A DNA stretch of 64,000 nucleotides from Pseudomonas fulva (GCF_023517795.1 NZ_CP082928.1:1364001-1428000), one strand, 5' to 3'; counted from the stretch's first letter, positions 1 to 9,074 are shown. The notes: generated by a model not told the origin, from the sequence alone. Translations and numbers: made by a program.

Positions 1-1
1 A

Positions 2-487
2 CGCTTCGACCCGCCCTTTTCCACCGTGCAGACCGGCCTGGTCAAGGGCGGCCGCGCCCTGAATATCGTGCCGGCGGAATGCGAATTCGATTTCGAGGTG
101 CGCGCCTTGCCGGGCTTCGACGCGCAAAGCGTGGCGGACGAGTTGCAGCGCTACGCCGCCGAGCAGCTGCTGCCGAAGATGCAGGCGGTGAGCGCCACCA
201 GCGATATCCACCTGCACCCCCTAAGCGCCTACCCCGGGCTGGCCACGCCACCGGACAGCGAGGCGGCGCGGTTGCTGGCCAGGCTCTGCGGCTCGAACGA
301 TTTCGGCACCGTGGCGTTCGGCACCGAAGGCGGCCTGTTCGACGGCGCCGGCATCCCCACCGTGGTCTGCGGCCCCGGCAGCATGGACCAGGGCCACAAG
401 CCCGACGAGTTCGTCAGCCTGGAACAGCTGCAAGGCTGTGATGCGCTGCTCCAGCGGTTAGCGGATTACCTCTGCGAGCCGGGCTGA
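2..487 (+). CDS. M20 family deacylase, ArgE-like (3' part only)
   Basis: The gene begins before the window; the frame is open from base 2 to the TGA at 485-487, giving the last ~161 residues. The visible part is the dimerisation (lid) domain followed by the end of the catalytic domain of an M20 zinc peptidase. The stretch FGTEGGLF and the near-terminal GPGSMDQGHKPDEFV, whose His is the last metal ligand in this family, are typical of acetylornithine deacetylase (ArgE) and related N-acyl amino acid deacylases. It lies tail-to-tail with the RpiR regulator gene and near a polyamine-type ABC operon, so an N-acyl-amine or N-acyl amino acid substrate other than acetylornithine is possible. Family confidence is high; exact substrate is unknown. 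Confidence 0.85.
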   Translation, partial: RFDPPFSTVQTGLVKGGRALNIVPAECEFDFEVRALPGFDAQSVADELQRYAAEQLLPKMQAVSATSDIHLHPLSAYPGLATPPDSEAARLLARLCGSNDFGTVAFGTEGGLFDGAGIPTVVCGPGSMDQGHKPDEFVSLEQLQGCDALLQRLADYLCEPG

Positions 488-591
488 ACGCCATCCGAAG
501 CCTGGGTCGAGCAATGCGATACCCAGGGCATTTTCCCGGGTGTCGCTACGCTCGCCCCGGGCTACCTCCAATGGCTGAACAGCCGTGCGCC

Positions 592-1425
592 TCAGCTGCG
601 GTAAAGCTTGAGGCTTTCCACCCGCGCACGATAGGCGCCGAGGCGCTCCTTGAGCTGATCCTTGCGGGCACTGGCCACGCAGTGCAGCAGCACGTTCAGG
701 GCGCTGGTCAGGCCGCCGGTGGATTCGAGGATCAGCCCGGTCTTGGTCTTCATGGTGACGATATGCGGCGTGTCGATATGCCTGGCGATGCCGTATTCGT
801 CGGTGAACACCACCAGGTCGGTGTTCTGCTGCAGGCAGTTGTTGGCGAAGGCGATACCGGCGTCGGCGTAGGGCGCGATGTCGATGAGGATCACGCAGCA
901 GCGCTGGTTGTGGCTGTCCAGCCACTGGCCCAGCACGCCACTGTAGAGGTCGAGAAACTCCACCCCCGAGCGCACCAGGGCCAGGCGATTGGCGAAGTCC
1001 TCGGCCAGCCCGCGAATGGTCTGGAAGCCGCAGACGAATACCCGCTCGGCATCGCCCACGCGCGCCACGATGTCACGCCAGTGCTGGCTGCCGAGCAGCT
1101 CGGCGAACGCACGCAGGGCTTCGATTTCCTCGTTGAGGTGGGCCACCAGGTCTTCCGGCTGCTCGACCCGTTCGATCAGCGCCGGATTGAGCAACGACTG
1201 CACGCGCACTTCGTCGCGCAATTCGTCCTTCAGGCTTTTCAGGCCCTTGTAGCCAAGCCGGCGCAGGAAACGGCTGACGGTATTGGGGCTGACCCCGCTC
1301 TTGGCCGCCAGGCTGGCACCGTTCTCGAACGCCAGGGTTTCCAGGTTGGCCTGGATGTAGGCCCACAGGGTGCGCTCGGCCGGCGTCAGCTTGCCTTCCA
1401 GGTGGTGCATCTTGCCATCGAGCAT
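592..1425 (-). CDS. RpiR/MurR-family transcriptional regulator (HTH + SIS)
   Basis: 277 residues. An N-terminal RpiR-type helix-turn-helix domain (about residues 1-77, containing SLAAKSGVSPNTVSRFLRRLG) is followed by a SIS sugar-isomerase-type ligand domain (about 105-250, with FVCGFQTIRG at its start). The ATG at 1423-1425 has AAGGGA about 8 bases upstream. It is transcribed away from the ABC transporter operon that starts at 1655. A perfect 18-bp palindrome at 1454-1471 lies in the shared promoter region and is the likely binding site. By position it probably controls the polyamine-type transporter/aminopeptidase operon and itself. RpiR proteins normally sense phosphosugars, but several respond to other small metabolites; the ligand is not evident here. 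Confidence 0.88.
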   Translation of the reverse strand: MLDGKMHHLEGKLTPAERTLWAYIQANLETLAFENGASLAAKSGVSPNTVSRFLRRLGYKGLKSLKDELRDEVRVQSLLNPALIERVEQPEDLVAHLNEEIEALRAFAELLGSQHWRDIVARVGDAERVFVCGFQTIRGLAEDFANRLALVRSGVEFLDLYSGVLGQWLDSHNQRCCVILIDIAPYADAGIAFANNCLQQNTDLVVFTDEYGIARHIDTPHIVTMKTKTGLILESTGGLTSALNVLLHCVASARKDQLKERLGAYRARVESLKLYRS

Positions 1426-1453
1426 GTTCGTTTCCCTTTCATGCCAAATCGTT

Positions 1454-1471
1454 CTGACATTTAAATGTCAG
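1454..1471. promoter_or_regulatory. 18-bp perfect palindrome, likely RpiR operator
   Basis: CTGACATTTAAATGTCAG is an exact dyad with no spacer, 29 bp upstream of the RpiR start codon and about 180 bp upstream of the binding-protein gene. It is followed by AT-rich sequence (TTGGAATAAATATACT) that could hold a promoter. The position in a divergent regulator/operon gap and the perfect symmetry suggest the RpiR dimer binds here; this is inference. Confidence 0.6.
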
Positions 1472-1654
1472 GATATTGATCTTTGGAATAAATATACTCT
1501 ACTCTCCAGCCGTAACGCAAAGAGCCGCCGATTGGCCGTTGCCTGGGTGAAGAGAGCCGCCAGAAGCCTTCCGCCCCGCAGTCGACGCTCGCGCTTCCTG
1601 CCGCAATAAGCAAGTGCCGCGCCCGGCGCGGCCCTAACAGTGGAGAACAGGAAT

Positions 1655-2692
1655 ATGCTCACATCGCGTCATATCGCCCTGTGTGTCGCTCTCGGCAGCA
1701 GCTTCGTCACCGGTGCCGTCCAGGCCGCCGAAACACTGCGTCTGTACAACTGGGGCGACTACATCAATCCCGAGGTACTGACCCGCTTCACCGCCGAGAC
1801 CGGCATCCAGGTGTCGCTCGACACCTACGGCAGCAACGAGGAGATGCTCGCCAAGCTGCAGGCCGGCGCCCGCGGCTACGACATCGTTTTCCCCTCGGTG
1901 CACATGCACGACACCATGGCCGCCCTTGGTCTGTTGGAGAAGACCGACATCAACCAGGATGCCGCCTTCGCCAACATCGACCCGGCCTTTCTGCGCGCCA
2001 GGTCCGACCCCAAGGGCGAGTACTGCATGCCCTACGCCTGGGGCAGCGTGGGCATTCTCTACAACAAGAACAAGGTCTCCAAGCCGATCGAGAGCTGGGA
2101 CGATTTCTTCGCCGAGGCCAAGGCCGGCAACAAGGTGATCATGCTCGACGACATGCGCGAAACCCTCGGCGTCGGCCTGATCAAGGGCGGCAAGTCGGTC
2201 AACAGCACCGAGCCAGGCGAGCTCAAGCAGGCCGCCGACTGGCTGATCGAGCGCAAGCCGCTGATCGCCGCCTTCACCTACGACAGCGTGCCGATGGTGC
2301 AGTCCGGCGACGCCGCCGCCGCGCACTACTTCGTCGGCGCCATGATGTACGTGAAGCAGGACCCGCAGAACCTCGCCTACGTCATTCCCAAGGAGGGCGC
2401 GACCCTGTACCAGGAGGACATGTGCGTGCTCAAGAGCGCGCCGAACAAGGCCAACGCCAAGCGCTTCATGAGCTTCTTCCTGCAGCCGGAGATCGCCGCG
2501 CTGAACACCGCGCAGCAGATGAACGGCACGCCGAACAAGGAGGCGCTGAAACTGCTGCCGGCCGAGTTGCGTGACAACCCGCAGGTCAACCCGCCGGCCG
2601 AGGTGATGGCCAAGCTGCAGATCTTCGAGGATCTCGGCAAGGGCCTGCGGCAATACGACCGGGTGTGGACGCGCGTGCGTACCGCCAACTGA
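1655..2692 (+). CDS. Polyamine-type ABC transporter periplasmic binding protein (PotD/PotF family)
   Basis: 345 residues from the ATG at 1655, preferred over an upstream in-frame GTG at 1640 because GGAGA at 1642-1646 is well spaced for it and the protein then opens with a clean signal peptide (about 24 residues, cleavage after VQA). The mature part starts AETLRLYNWGDYI, the hallmark of the PotD/PotF spermidine/putrescine-binding fold, with later SYGSNEEMLAKLQ-like and YAWGSVGILYN segments usual in the family. It is first in an operon with an ATPase, two permeases and a P1 aminopeptidase. Ligand could be a polyamine, a polyamine conjugate or a related cationic amine; sequence alone does not decide. 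Confidence 0.9.
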   Translation: MLTSRHIALCVALGSSFVTGAVQAAETLRLYNWGDYINPEVLTRFTAETGIQVSLDTYGSNEEMLAKLQAGARGYDIVFPSVHMHDTMAALGLLEKTDINQDAAFANIDPAFLRARSDPKGEYCMPYAWGSVGILYNKNKVSKPIESWDDFFAEAKAGNKVIMLDDMRETLGVGLIKGGKSVNSTEPGELKQAADWLIERKPLIAAFTYDSVPMVQSGDAAAAHYFVGAMMYVKQDPQNLAYVIPKEGATLYQEDMCVLKSAPNKANAKRFMSFFLQPEIAALNTAQQMNGTPNKEALKLLPAELRDNPQVNPPAEVMAKLQIFEDLGKGLRQYDRVWTRVRTAN

Positions 2693-2710
2693 GTCCGCCT
2701 ATGTAGTTAG

Positions 2711-2751
2711 GTCGCGGCTGAAGCCCCTGTAGGAGCGGCTTCAGCCGCGAT
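2711..2751. repeat. REP-like hairpin
   Basis: The gap between binding protein and ATPase genes holds TCGCGGCTGAAGCC, a short loop CCTGTAGGAGC, then GGCTTCAGCCGCGA: a perfect 14-bp inverted repeat. This matches Pseudomonas REP elements. In this position the hairpin may stabilise the upstream mRNA so that binding protein is made in excess over the membrane components. Confidence 0.75.
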
Positions 2752-2776
2752 TACTCCGATATCAGTGGAGTCCTCC

Positions 2777-3883
2777 ATGACCGCTTTCACCCACACCGCG
2801 CCGGTGGTCGAGATCCGTGGCGCGGTAAAGCACTACCGTGCCCCCGAGGGGCATCTGGTACGCGCCCTCGACGGGCTCGACCTGGCCGTTGGCGCCAACG
2901 AGTTCGTCACCCTGCTGGGGCCATCCGGCTGCGGCAAGACCACGCTGCTGCGCACCATCAGCGGCTTCGAGAGACTGGATGGCGGCGACTTGCTGATCCA
3001 GGGCCAGTCGATGAACCATGTACCACCGCACCGTCGCCCGGTGCACACGGTCTTCCAGAGCTATGCGTTGTTCCCGCACATGAGCATCGGCGACAACGTC
3101 GGCTATGCCCTGGACGTGCGCGGCGTGGCCAAGGCCGAGAAACGCCAGCGCGTGGGGCAGGCATTGGAGATGGTCGGCCTGGCCGGCATGGAGCGGCGCA
3201 AGCCCGGCCAGCTCTCCGGCGGCCAGCAGCAGCGCGTGGCGCTGGCCCGCGCCATCGTCGACCGCCCGGCGCTGCTGTTGCTCGACGAGCCGCTGTCGGC
3301 CCTCGACCGCCAGTTGCGCCAGGCCATGCAGCGCGAGTTGAAGAACCTGCAGCACGAGCTGGGCATCGCCTTCGTGTTCGTCACCCACGACCAGGAAGAA
3401 GCGCTGACCATGAGCGACCGCATCGTCGTGCTCAATGGCGGCCATATCCAGCAGATCGGCGCTCCGGCGGAGATCTACCATCGCCCGGCCAACGCCTTCG
3501 TCGCCGGTTTCATCGGCGAGAGCAACCTGTTCGACGTGCACGTCGGCTCGGTCGACGACGGCATCGCCTACCTGCTCGACAGCGGGGGCGACCTGTTGCA
3601 GGCGTGCCATCCCGACCTGCATGTCGGCCAGCACGCCCAGCTTATGCTGCGCCCCGAGCAGTTCCACCTGCACTGCCCCGGCGAGGGCTTCGCCGCGCTG
3701 GAAGGGTGCCTGGAGCAACTGCTGTTTATCGGCAAGGATTTCGAGCTGCTGCTGCGCACCAGCCACGGGCGCCTGGTCAAGGCGGTGTTGCGTGACGCCA
3801 CGCCGCAACGCCTGCGCACCGGCGACAACGTGCAGCTCTGGTACGGCCTTCAGGCCGCGCACCTGATCCCCGGAGGTGCCTGA
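2777..3883 (+). CDS. ABC transporter ATPase, PotA family
   Basis: 368 residues from ATG 2777 (GGAG at 2767-2770; an in-frame GTG at 2765 is less likely). It has the full nucleotide-binding domain: Walker A GPSGCGKTT (about residues 48-56), signature LSGGQQQR (about 148), Walker B LLLLDEPLSALD (about 168) and the H-loop VTHD. A C-terminal TOBE-type regulatory domain follows from about residue 240, as in PotA and other CUT1/polyamine importers. Its TGA overlaps the next gene's ATG by one base, so translation is coupled to the permease genes. It energises the uptake system encoded around it. Confidence 0.93.
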   Translation: MTAFTHTAPVVEIRGAVKHYRAPEGHLVRALDGLDLAVGANEFVTLLGPSGCGKTTLLRTISGFERLDGGDLLIQGQSMNHVPPHRRPVHTVFQSYALFPHMSIGDNVGYALDVRGVAKAEKRQRVGQALEMVGLAGMERRKPGQLSGGQQQRVALARAIVDRPALLLLDEPLSALDRQLRQAMQRELKNLQHELGIAFVFVTHDQEEALTMSDRIVVLNGGHIQQIGAPAEIYHRPANAFVAGFIGESNLFDVHVGSVDDGIAYLLDSGGDLLQACHPDLHVGQHAQLMLRPEQFHLHCPGEGFAALEGCLEQLLFIGKDFELLLRTSHGRLVKAVLRDATPQRLRTGDNVQLWYGLQAAHLIPGGA

Positions 3884-4770
3884 TGCTAATACACGAGCGC
3901 CTGCGCCTGGTCGGCCTGCTGACCCCGGTAACGCTGATCATCGCCCTGTTCTTCCTTGCCCCGCTGGCCATCATGGCGGTCTACAGCCTGCTGGAACCGG
4001 GGCTCTACGGCGGCGTCGAGTGGAGCTTCTACCCGGACAACTTCGGCCGCGTGCTGGGCTGGGCCGATGGCACCAATGAGGACTTCGATCCGGTCTACCT
4101 GGAAATCATCCTGCGCTCGTTCAAGCTGGCCGCGCTGACCGTGCTGGCGACCCTGGCGCTGTGCTACCCGGCGGCCTTCTGGGTGGCCCGCCAGCCCGAG
4201 CGGATGCGCAACTTCTGCCTGTTCCTGATCACCCTGCCGTTCTTCACCAGCCTGATCGTGCGCCTCTACGCCTGGCTGCTGATCCTGCGTCCCAGTGGCG
4301 TGATCAACACCGCGCTGGCGGCGCTGGACCTCTACAACCCGGTGGAACTTATCTACACCGAGACCGCGGTGTTGATCGGCATGACCTACATCTTCATCCC
4401 GTTCATGTTCATGCCCGTCTACGCCAGCGTCGAGAAGCTCGACAAACGCCTGCTGGAAGCCTCGGCCGACCTCGGCGCGAGCCGCTGGCAGAGCTTCTGG
4501 AAGGTGATCTTCCCGCTGACCCTGCCGGGCATCGCCGCCGGCTCGATCATCGTGTTCATTCCCAGCCTGGGTAACTTCATCGTGCCGTCGCTGCTCGGTG
4601 GCGCGCGCGTGCTGATGATCGGCAGCCTGGTCGAGCAGCAGTTCCTCGCCGCGCGCAACTGGCCGTTCGGCGCCGCCCTGGCGATGCTGCTGATGGCCGC
4701 GGTGCTGGTGTGCCTGGTGCTCTACGTCCTGGCGCAGGGGCGCAACAGCGCACAGGAGGCCAGCCGATGA
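3883..4770 (+). CDS. ABC transporter permease, PotB family
   Basis: 295 residues, six predicted membrane segments starting with LTPVTLIIALFFLAPLAIMAV. The cytoplasmic EAA loop that contacts the ATPase is visible as EASADLGAS about 80 residues from the end of the core domain. Start ATG 3883 overlaps the ATPase stop (TGATG); the stop overlaps the next ATG (ATGA). This is the first of two membrane subunits of the importer. Confidence 0.92.
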   Translation: MLIHERLRLVGLLTPVTLIIALFFLAPLAIMAVYSLLEPGLYGGVEWSFYPDNFGRVLGWADGTNEDFDPVYLEIILRSFKLAALTVLATLALCYPAAFWVARQPERMRNFCLFLITLPFFTSLIVRLYAWLLILRPSGVINTALAALDLYNPVELIYTETAVLIGMTYIFIPFMFMPVYASVEKLDKRLLEASADLGASRWQSFWKVIFPLTLPGIAAGSIIVFIPSLGNFIVPSLLGGARVLMIGSLVEQQFLAARNWPFGAALAMLLMAAVLVCLVLYVLAQGRNSAQEASR

Positions 4771-5627
4771 ACGCCTTGCTCGCCAACCTTGGGCGCCGTC
4801 TGCTGGGCGGCTACAGCCTGGCCTTCTTCGTCTTCCTGTACCTGCCGATCGGCCTGATCGTCGCCTACTCGTTCAACAGCAACCCGATCAACATGATGAT
4901 CTGGGACGGCTTCAGCCTGGACTGGTATCGCTCGCTGTTCGGCCTGTCCACCAACCTCAGCGAGAACGCGCTGTACGTCGAGTCCACCGACCAGTTGCTG
5001 GCTGCGCTGCGCACCAGCCTGGTGGTAGCGCTGACCACCACGGCGATCTCTACCGTGATCGGCACGCTCACCGCGCTGGCGATTGCGCGCTATCGCTTCC
5101 GCCTGCAGAAGTTCTACCGGGTGCTGTTGTTCATGCCGATGCTGATGCCCGATATCGTGCTCGGCATCGCCCTGCTGATCTTCTTCGTCGGCGTCGGCAT
5201 GCCGCTGGGCAAGGGCTCGATCATCATCGGCCACTGCACCTTCCTGATCAGCTACGTGTTCCTGATCGTCAGCGCACGCCTGGCCGGCATGGACACGCGC
5301 CTGGAGGAAGCCTCGGCCGATCTCGGCGCCTCGCCCTGGACCACCTTCCGCCGCGTGACCCTGCCGCAGATCCTGCCCGGCGTTATCGGCGGCGCGCTGC
5401 TGGCGTTCATCATCTCGATGGACGACCTGGTGATCACCTACTTCATCGCCGGGGTCGATTCCACCACGCTGCCGGTGTTCATCTACGGCATGATCCGCCG
5501 CGGCATCAAGCCGGAGATCAACGCCATCGCCACCCTGCTGCTGATCGCCTCGCTGCTGATCGCCGCCCTCGGCCTGTACCTGCGCAACCGCAAGCCCGCC
5601 ACTTCCAAGGATGACGCCCATGGCTAA
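4767..5627 (+). CDS. ABC transporter permease, PotC family
   Basis: 286 residues from the ATG at 4767, chosen because it forms an ATGA overlap with the previous stop and begins just before the first membrane segment (LAFFVFLYLPIGLIVAYSF). The EAA loop reads EASADLGAS, as in its partner permease. It is the second membrane subunit of the importer; its end overlaps the aminopeptidase gene by 8 bp, so the hydrolase is part of the same translation-coupled unit. Confidence 0.92.
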   Translation: MNALLANLGRRLLGGYSLAFFVFLYLPIGLIVAYSFNSNPINMMIWDGFSLDWYRSLFGLSTNLSENALYVESTDQLLAALRTSLVVALTTTAISTVIGTLTALAIARYRFRLQKFYRVLLFMPMLMPDIVLGIALLIFFVGVGMPLGKGSIIIGHCTFLISYVFLIVSARLAGMDTRLEEASADLGASPWTTFRRVTLPQILPGVIGGALLAFIISMDDLVITYFIAGVDSTTLPVFIYGMIRRGIKPEINAIATLLLIASLLIAALGLYLRNRKPATSKDDAHG

Positions 5628-6705
5628 ACCGCGCGCCCGCGAACTCTGCCTGCCGCTGCCCGGCACGCCCGGCCCTTACAACGCCATCACCGACGTGCCC
5701 GGCGTGCTGGTCGGCTATCGCACGCTCAACGGCGTGGCCGCCAACGGCCGACGCATCCAGACCGGGGTCACCGCCATCCTGCCACGCGGCCGCGATAGCG
5801 AGCCGCAGCCGGTGTGGGCGGGCTTCCATGCGCTCAACGGCAATGGCGAGATGACCGGCACCCACTGGATCGAACACGGCGGCTACTTCGTCGGCCCGCT
5901 GTGCATCACCAACTCGCACAGCGTCGGCATCGTCCACCATGCCGCCGCGCGCTGGACCATCCAGCAGTACGCCGATGCCTGGCAACGCGAGCACCTGTGG
6001 GCCATGCCGGTGGTGGCCGAGACCTATGACGGGGTGATCAACGACATCAATGGCCAGCACGTCTGCGAGGCCGATGCACTGGCCGCGCTCGATGCGGCAA
6101 CGGGCGGCGCCATCGCCGAGGGCAACGTCGGCGGCGGCAACGGCATGATCTGCTACGGCTACAAGGGCGGCACCGGCAGCGCCTCGCGCCTTGTCGAAGT
6201 CGACGGCCAGACCTACACCCTCGGTGCCCTGGTGCAGGCCAACCATGGCCAGCGCGCCTGGCTCAAGGTATGCGGCGTGCCCGTCGGCGAGCGTCTGGAA
6301 GACGAGCTACCAACCGGGCTGGAGCGCGAGCGCGGCTCGATCATCGTCATCCTCGCCACCGACGCGCCGCTGCTGCCGCACCAGCTCAAACGCCTGGCGC
6401 AGCGCGCCGGCCTCGGCATCGCCCTGGCCGGCACGCCGGGGGGCAACAACTCCGGCGATATCTTCCTGGCCTTCAGCGTGGCCAATCCACGGCCCTTGCC
6501 GCAGGTGTCGCAAACCCGCCTTAACCTCGACTACCTCAACGACGAATGTTTCGACGCCCTGTATCTGGCCGCCGTGCAGGCTACCGACGAGGCGGTGCTC
6601 AACGCCATGCTCGCCGCCGAGGACGCGCCGATGCAGAAGCCCGAAGGCATCTGCCGAGCCATCGATGGCAGGCGTTTGCAGGAGTTGGTACTCGCCAGTC
6701 ATTGA
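5620..6705 (+). CDS. P1-family aminopeptidase/amidase (DmpA/BapA type)
   Basis: 361 residues from ATG 5620 (AAGGA at 5607-5611; an upstream in-frame ATG at 5611 has no ribosome site). The protein starts with the family signature PGPYNAITDVPGVLVGYRTL and carries GTPGGNNSGDIF near residue 275. In DmpA and BapA the enzyme cleaves itself just before this Ser, which becomes the N-terminal nucleophile of the beta subunit. Known members release N-terminal D- or beta-amino acids from peptides and amides. Fusion by overlap to a polyamine-type importer suggests the operon takes up and hydrolyses an amide or peptide-like amine. Substrate is inference. Confidence 0.9.
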   Translation: MAKPRARELCLPLPGTPGPYNAITDVPGVLVGYRTLNGVAANGRRIQTGVTAILPRGRDSEPQPVWAGFHALNGNGEMTGTHWIEHGGYFVGPLCITNSHSVGIVHHAAARWTIQQYADAWQREHLWAMPVVAETYDGVINDINGQHVCEADALAALDAATGGAIAEGNVGGGNGMICYGYKGGTGSASRLVEVDGQTYTLGALVQANHGQRAWLKVCGVPVGERLEDELPTGLERERGSIIVILATDAPLLPHQLKRLAQRAGLGIALAGTPGGNNSGDIFLAFSVANPRPLPQVSQTRLNLDYLNDECFDALYLAAVQATDEAVLNAMLAAEDAPMQKPEGICRAIDGRRLQELVLASH

Positions 6706-6767
6706 ATTTGGCCATCAGCGTTAGCGGACTGCCCGGCTCTGCCAGGCGCACAACGCCGCAACCGCGC

Positions 6768-7673
6768 TTACAGATGCGCCAGGTGCGCCTTGCAGAAATC
6801 CACGAACAGCTGCGCCGGTTTGGTCAACTGCCCACGCTTGAGCCGCGCCGCCACCAGCCCGGAGGTGGCGACGGGCTCGGCGATATCCAGGGTGACCACG
6901 CGCTTGCCATCGTAGGTGCATTCGGAGTGCGGCTTGGTGACCAGCAGGGAGAAGCCGAAGCCCTGGCCGACCATGCCGCGTACCATCTCGATCGACGGCG
7001 AGCTGAAGACGATATTGGGGGTCAGCCCCAGTTCGTGGAACAGGCTGACGAAGTAGGTGCGGCTGGGCGGCACGTCGAGCAGGATCATCGGTTCCAGGCA
7101 CAGGTCGCGCAGCGACACCTGGGCCTGGCCGGCGAAGCGATGCTTCTCGGGCAACAGCACGTAAGGCTTCTGCGGCGGCATCAAGGGTTCGGTGGCGATG
7201 GTGCCATCGAGGTCATGCTCGTAGAGAAACGCCAGGTCGAACGCCCCGGCGGTGAGACCCTGCACCAGTTCCTGCTGCTCACCATCGCGGATGCGGATAT
7301 CCACCCCCGGATAACGTTCGCGAAAGCCGGCGATCAGTTGCGGCAGGTAGAGCGGCGCCACGGTTTCGAAGCAGCCGATATCGATCTGCCCGGCAACGAT
7401 GTCGTTGTCGGCCAGGGCGTTCTGCTCGAACTCGCGGGCCATGCGCAGCAGTTGCTGGGCCTTCTCGTAGAAGCGCGCGCCGCTGGGCGTCAGCGACACG
7501 CCCTGGGCATGATGACGGATGAACAACTGCACGCCAAAGCTCTCCTCCAGCCCCTTGATCGCCGTGGAGATGGACGGCTGGGCGATGTACAGCTGGCGCG
7601 AGGCCTCGGCCACGCTGCCCGCTTCCACCGTGGTGACGAAGTACTTGAGTTGCCGCAGGGTATAGGAAGCCAC
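6768..7673 (-). CDS. LysR-family transcriptional regulator
   Basis: 301 residues from GTG 7673 (MASYTLRQLKYFVTTVEAGS); an in-frame TTG at 7691 would add six residues. The N-terminal winged helix-turn-helix (SVAEASRQLYIAQPSISTAI) is followed by a type-2 periplasmic-binding-like effector domain from about residue 90. It is divergent from the orphan binding-protein gene at 7963 and convergent with the aminopeptidase operon, so it may control either. The effector is unknown. Confidence 0.88.
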   Translation of the reverse strand: MASYTLRQLKYFVTTVEAGSVAEASRQLYIAQPSISTAIKGLEESFGVQLFIRHHAQGVSLTPSGARFYEKAQQLLRMAREFEQNALADNDIVAGQIDIGCFETVAPLYLPQLIAGFRERYPGVDIRIRDGEQQELVQGLTAGAFDLAFLYEHDLDGTIATEPLMPPQKPYVLLPEKHRFAGQAQVSLRDLCLEPMILLDVPPSRTYFVSLFHELGLTPNIVFSSPSIEMVRGMVGQGFGFSLLVTKPHSECTYDGKRVVTLDIAEPVATSGLVAARLKRGQLTKPAQLFVDFCKAHLAHL

Positions 7674-7962
7674 GTGTCGATCTCGCCGCAATTACTGCCT
7701 GTACCTTACTTCAACAACGCGCCTTGGCGTGGCATTGCCTTGCAAAGGTTTTTCGTAAGTCCCGAGCATATTTTTACTAATTTTCGTTCTGGCCCGACTG
7801 ACGCACCATGGCCCTCAGCTGAACGACAGTTCCCGCCCGGCAAGCACACCGTGCGGCACAACAACAACGATCCCGCTGACGCGTGACACAACGCGCCGCT
7901 TCGCCGCTTCGGCCCTACTGCCCCTGTTCCGAATACAACGAAAAAACAGCGAGGGAGTTTTC

Positions 7963-9015
7963 ATGTTCAAGCACTTGCGTCCATCCATCCACGCCGCCAT
8001 CGGCCTGTCCCTGCTGGCCGGCGCCAGCAGCGCTGCACTGGCCGACGACAGCCTCACGGTGATTTCCTTCGGCGGTGCCACCAAGGTCGCGCAGACCGCC
8101 GCCTACTTCAAACCCTTCGAGCAGAGTGGCGCCGCCCGAGTGGTCGCCGGCGAATACAACGGCGAGCTGTCCAAGGTCAAAGCCATGGTCGATGTCGGCC
8201 AGGTGACCTGGGACGTGGTCGAGGTGGAAAGCCCGGAGCTGCAGCGCGGCTGTGAAGAGGGGCTGTTCGAGCGTATCGACCCGGCCATTCTCGGCGATGC
8301 CAGCCAGTACATTCCCGGCACCATCAGTGAATGCGGCGTGGCCACCTACGTGTGGTCGATGGTGATGGCCTACAACGGCGACAAGCTGAAAACCGCCCCC
8401 ACCTCCTGGGCCGATTTCTGGGACCTGGAGAAATTCCCCGGCAAGCGTGGCCTGCGCAAGAGCGCCAAGTACAGCCTGGAAGCCGCCCTGCTGGCCGACG
8501 GCGTAAGCCGCGAGGAGCTGTACAAGGTGCTCGGCACACCGGAAGGCGTCGACCGCGCCTTCAAGAAGCTGGACGCCATCAAGGGTTCGATCCAGTGGTG
8601 GGAAGCCGGCGCCCAGCCGCCGCAATGGCTGCTGGCCGGCGACGTGACCCTGTCCGCCGCCTACAACGGGCGCATCGGCGTGGCCCAGAAGGAAGGCGCC
8701 AACCTGAAGATTTCCTGGAACGGCAGCCTGTACGACCCCGAGCACTGGGCCATCGTCAAGGGCAGCCCGAACAAGGCACTGGCCGAGCGCTTCATCAAGT
8801 TCGCCAGCCAGGCGGACACCCAAAAGGTGTTCTCCAGCCAGATCCCCTACGGCCCGGTGCACAAGGAGACGCTGCCGCAACTGCCCGCCGATGTGCAGGC
8901 GCAACTGCCGACCGCCGAGGCCAACATGGCCGGCGCGCAACTGGTCAACGCCGAGTTCTGGATCGACCATGGCGAGGAACTGGAGGAACGCTTCAATGGC
9001 TGGGCCGCGCGCTAA
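7963..9015 (+). CDS. Orphan ABC transporter binding protein, PotD-like
   Basis: 350 residues, with a signal peptide ending about SAALA and GAGGGAG just upstream of the ATG. The mature start DDSLTVISFGGATKVAQTAA and the central WWEAGAQPPQWLLAGDV match the branch of polyamine-like binding proteins annotated as extracellular solute-binding proteins (PotD/PotF group 1-like). No ATPase or permease follows; a terminator closes the unit. It may feed the importer at 2777-5627, giving that system two alternative binding proteins; this is inference from proximity. Confidence 0.88.
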   Translation: MFKHLRPSIHAAIGLSLLAGASSAALADDSLTVISFGGATKVAQTAAYFKPFEQSGAARVVAGEYNGELSKVKAMVDVGQVTWDVVEVESPELQRGCEEGLFERIDPAILGDASQYIPGTISECGVATYVWSMVMAYNGDKLKTAPTSWADFWDLEKFPGKRGLRKSAKYSLEAALLADGVSREELYKVLGTPEGVDRAFKKLDAIKGSIQWWEAGAQPPQWLLAGDVTLSAAYNGRIGVAQKEGANLKISWNGSLYDPEHWAIVKGSPNKALAERFIKFASQADTQKVFSSQIPYGPVHKETLPQLPADVQAQLPTAEANMAGAQLVNAEFWIDHGEELEERFNGWAAR

Positions 9016-9040
9016 GCCTCAGCCTGAGGAGCCAAAAAGA

Positions 9041-9064
9041 AAGGGGCCTCGCGGCCCCTTTTTT
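9041..9064 (+). terminator. Rho-independent terminator
   Basis: GGGGCC-tcgc-GGCCCC followed by six T, 25 bp after the binding-protein stop. It also faces the end of the hydrolase gene read from the other strand and can act for both, as A residues precede the stem. Confidence 0.9.
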
Positions 9065-9074
9065 GGTCTCTGAC

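Noticed and set aside
514..1464. Long plus-strand frame antisense to the RpiR gene
   Set aside because: High-GC genomes give long antisense frames. The minus-strand frame encodes a clear HTH-SIS protein and has a ribosome site; this one has no recognisable domain.
6546..7886. 446-codon plus-strand frame overlapping the LysR gene
   Set aside because: Shadow of the LysR gene, which has a proper HTH domain; the frame also begins inside the aminopeptidase gene.
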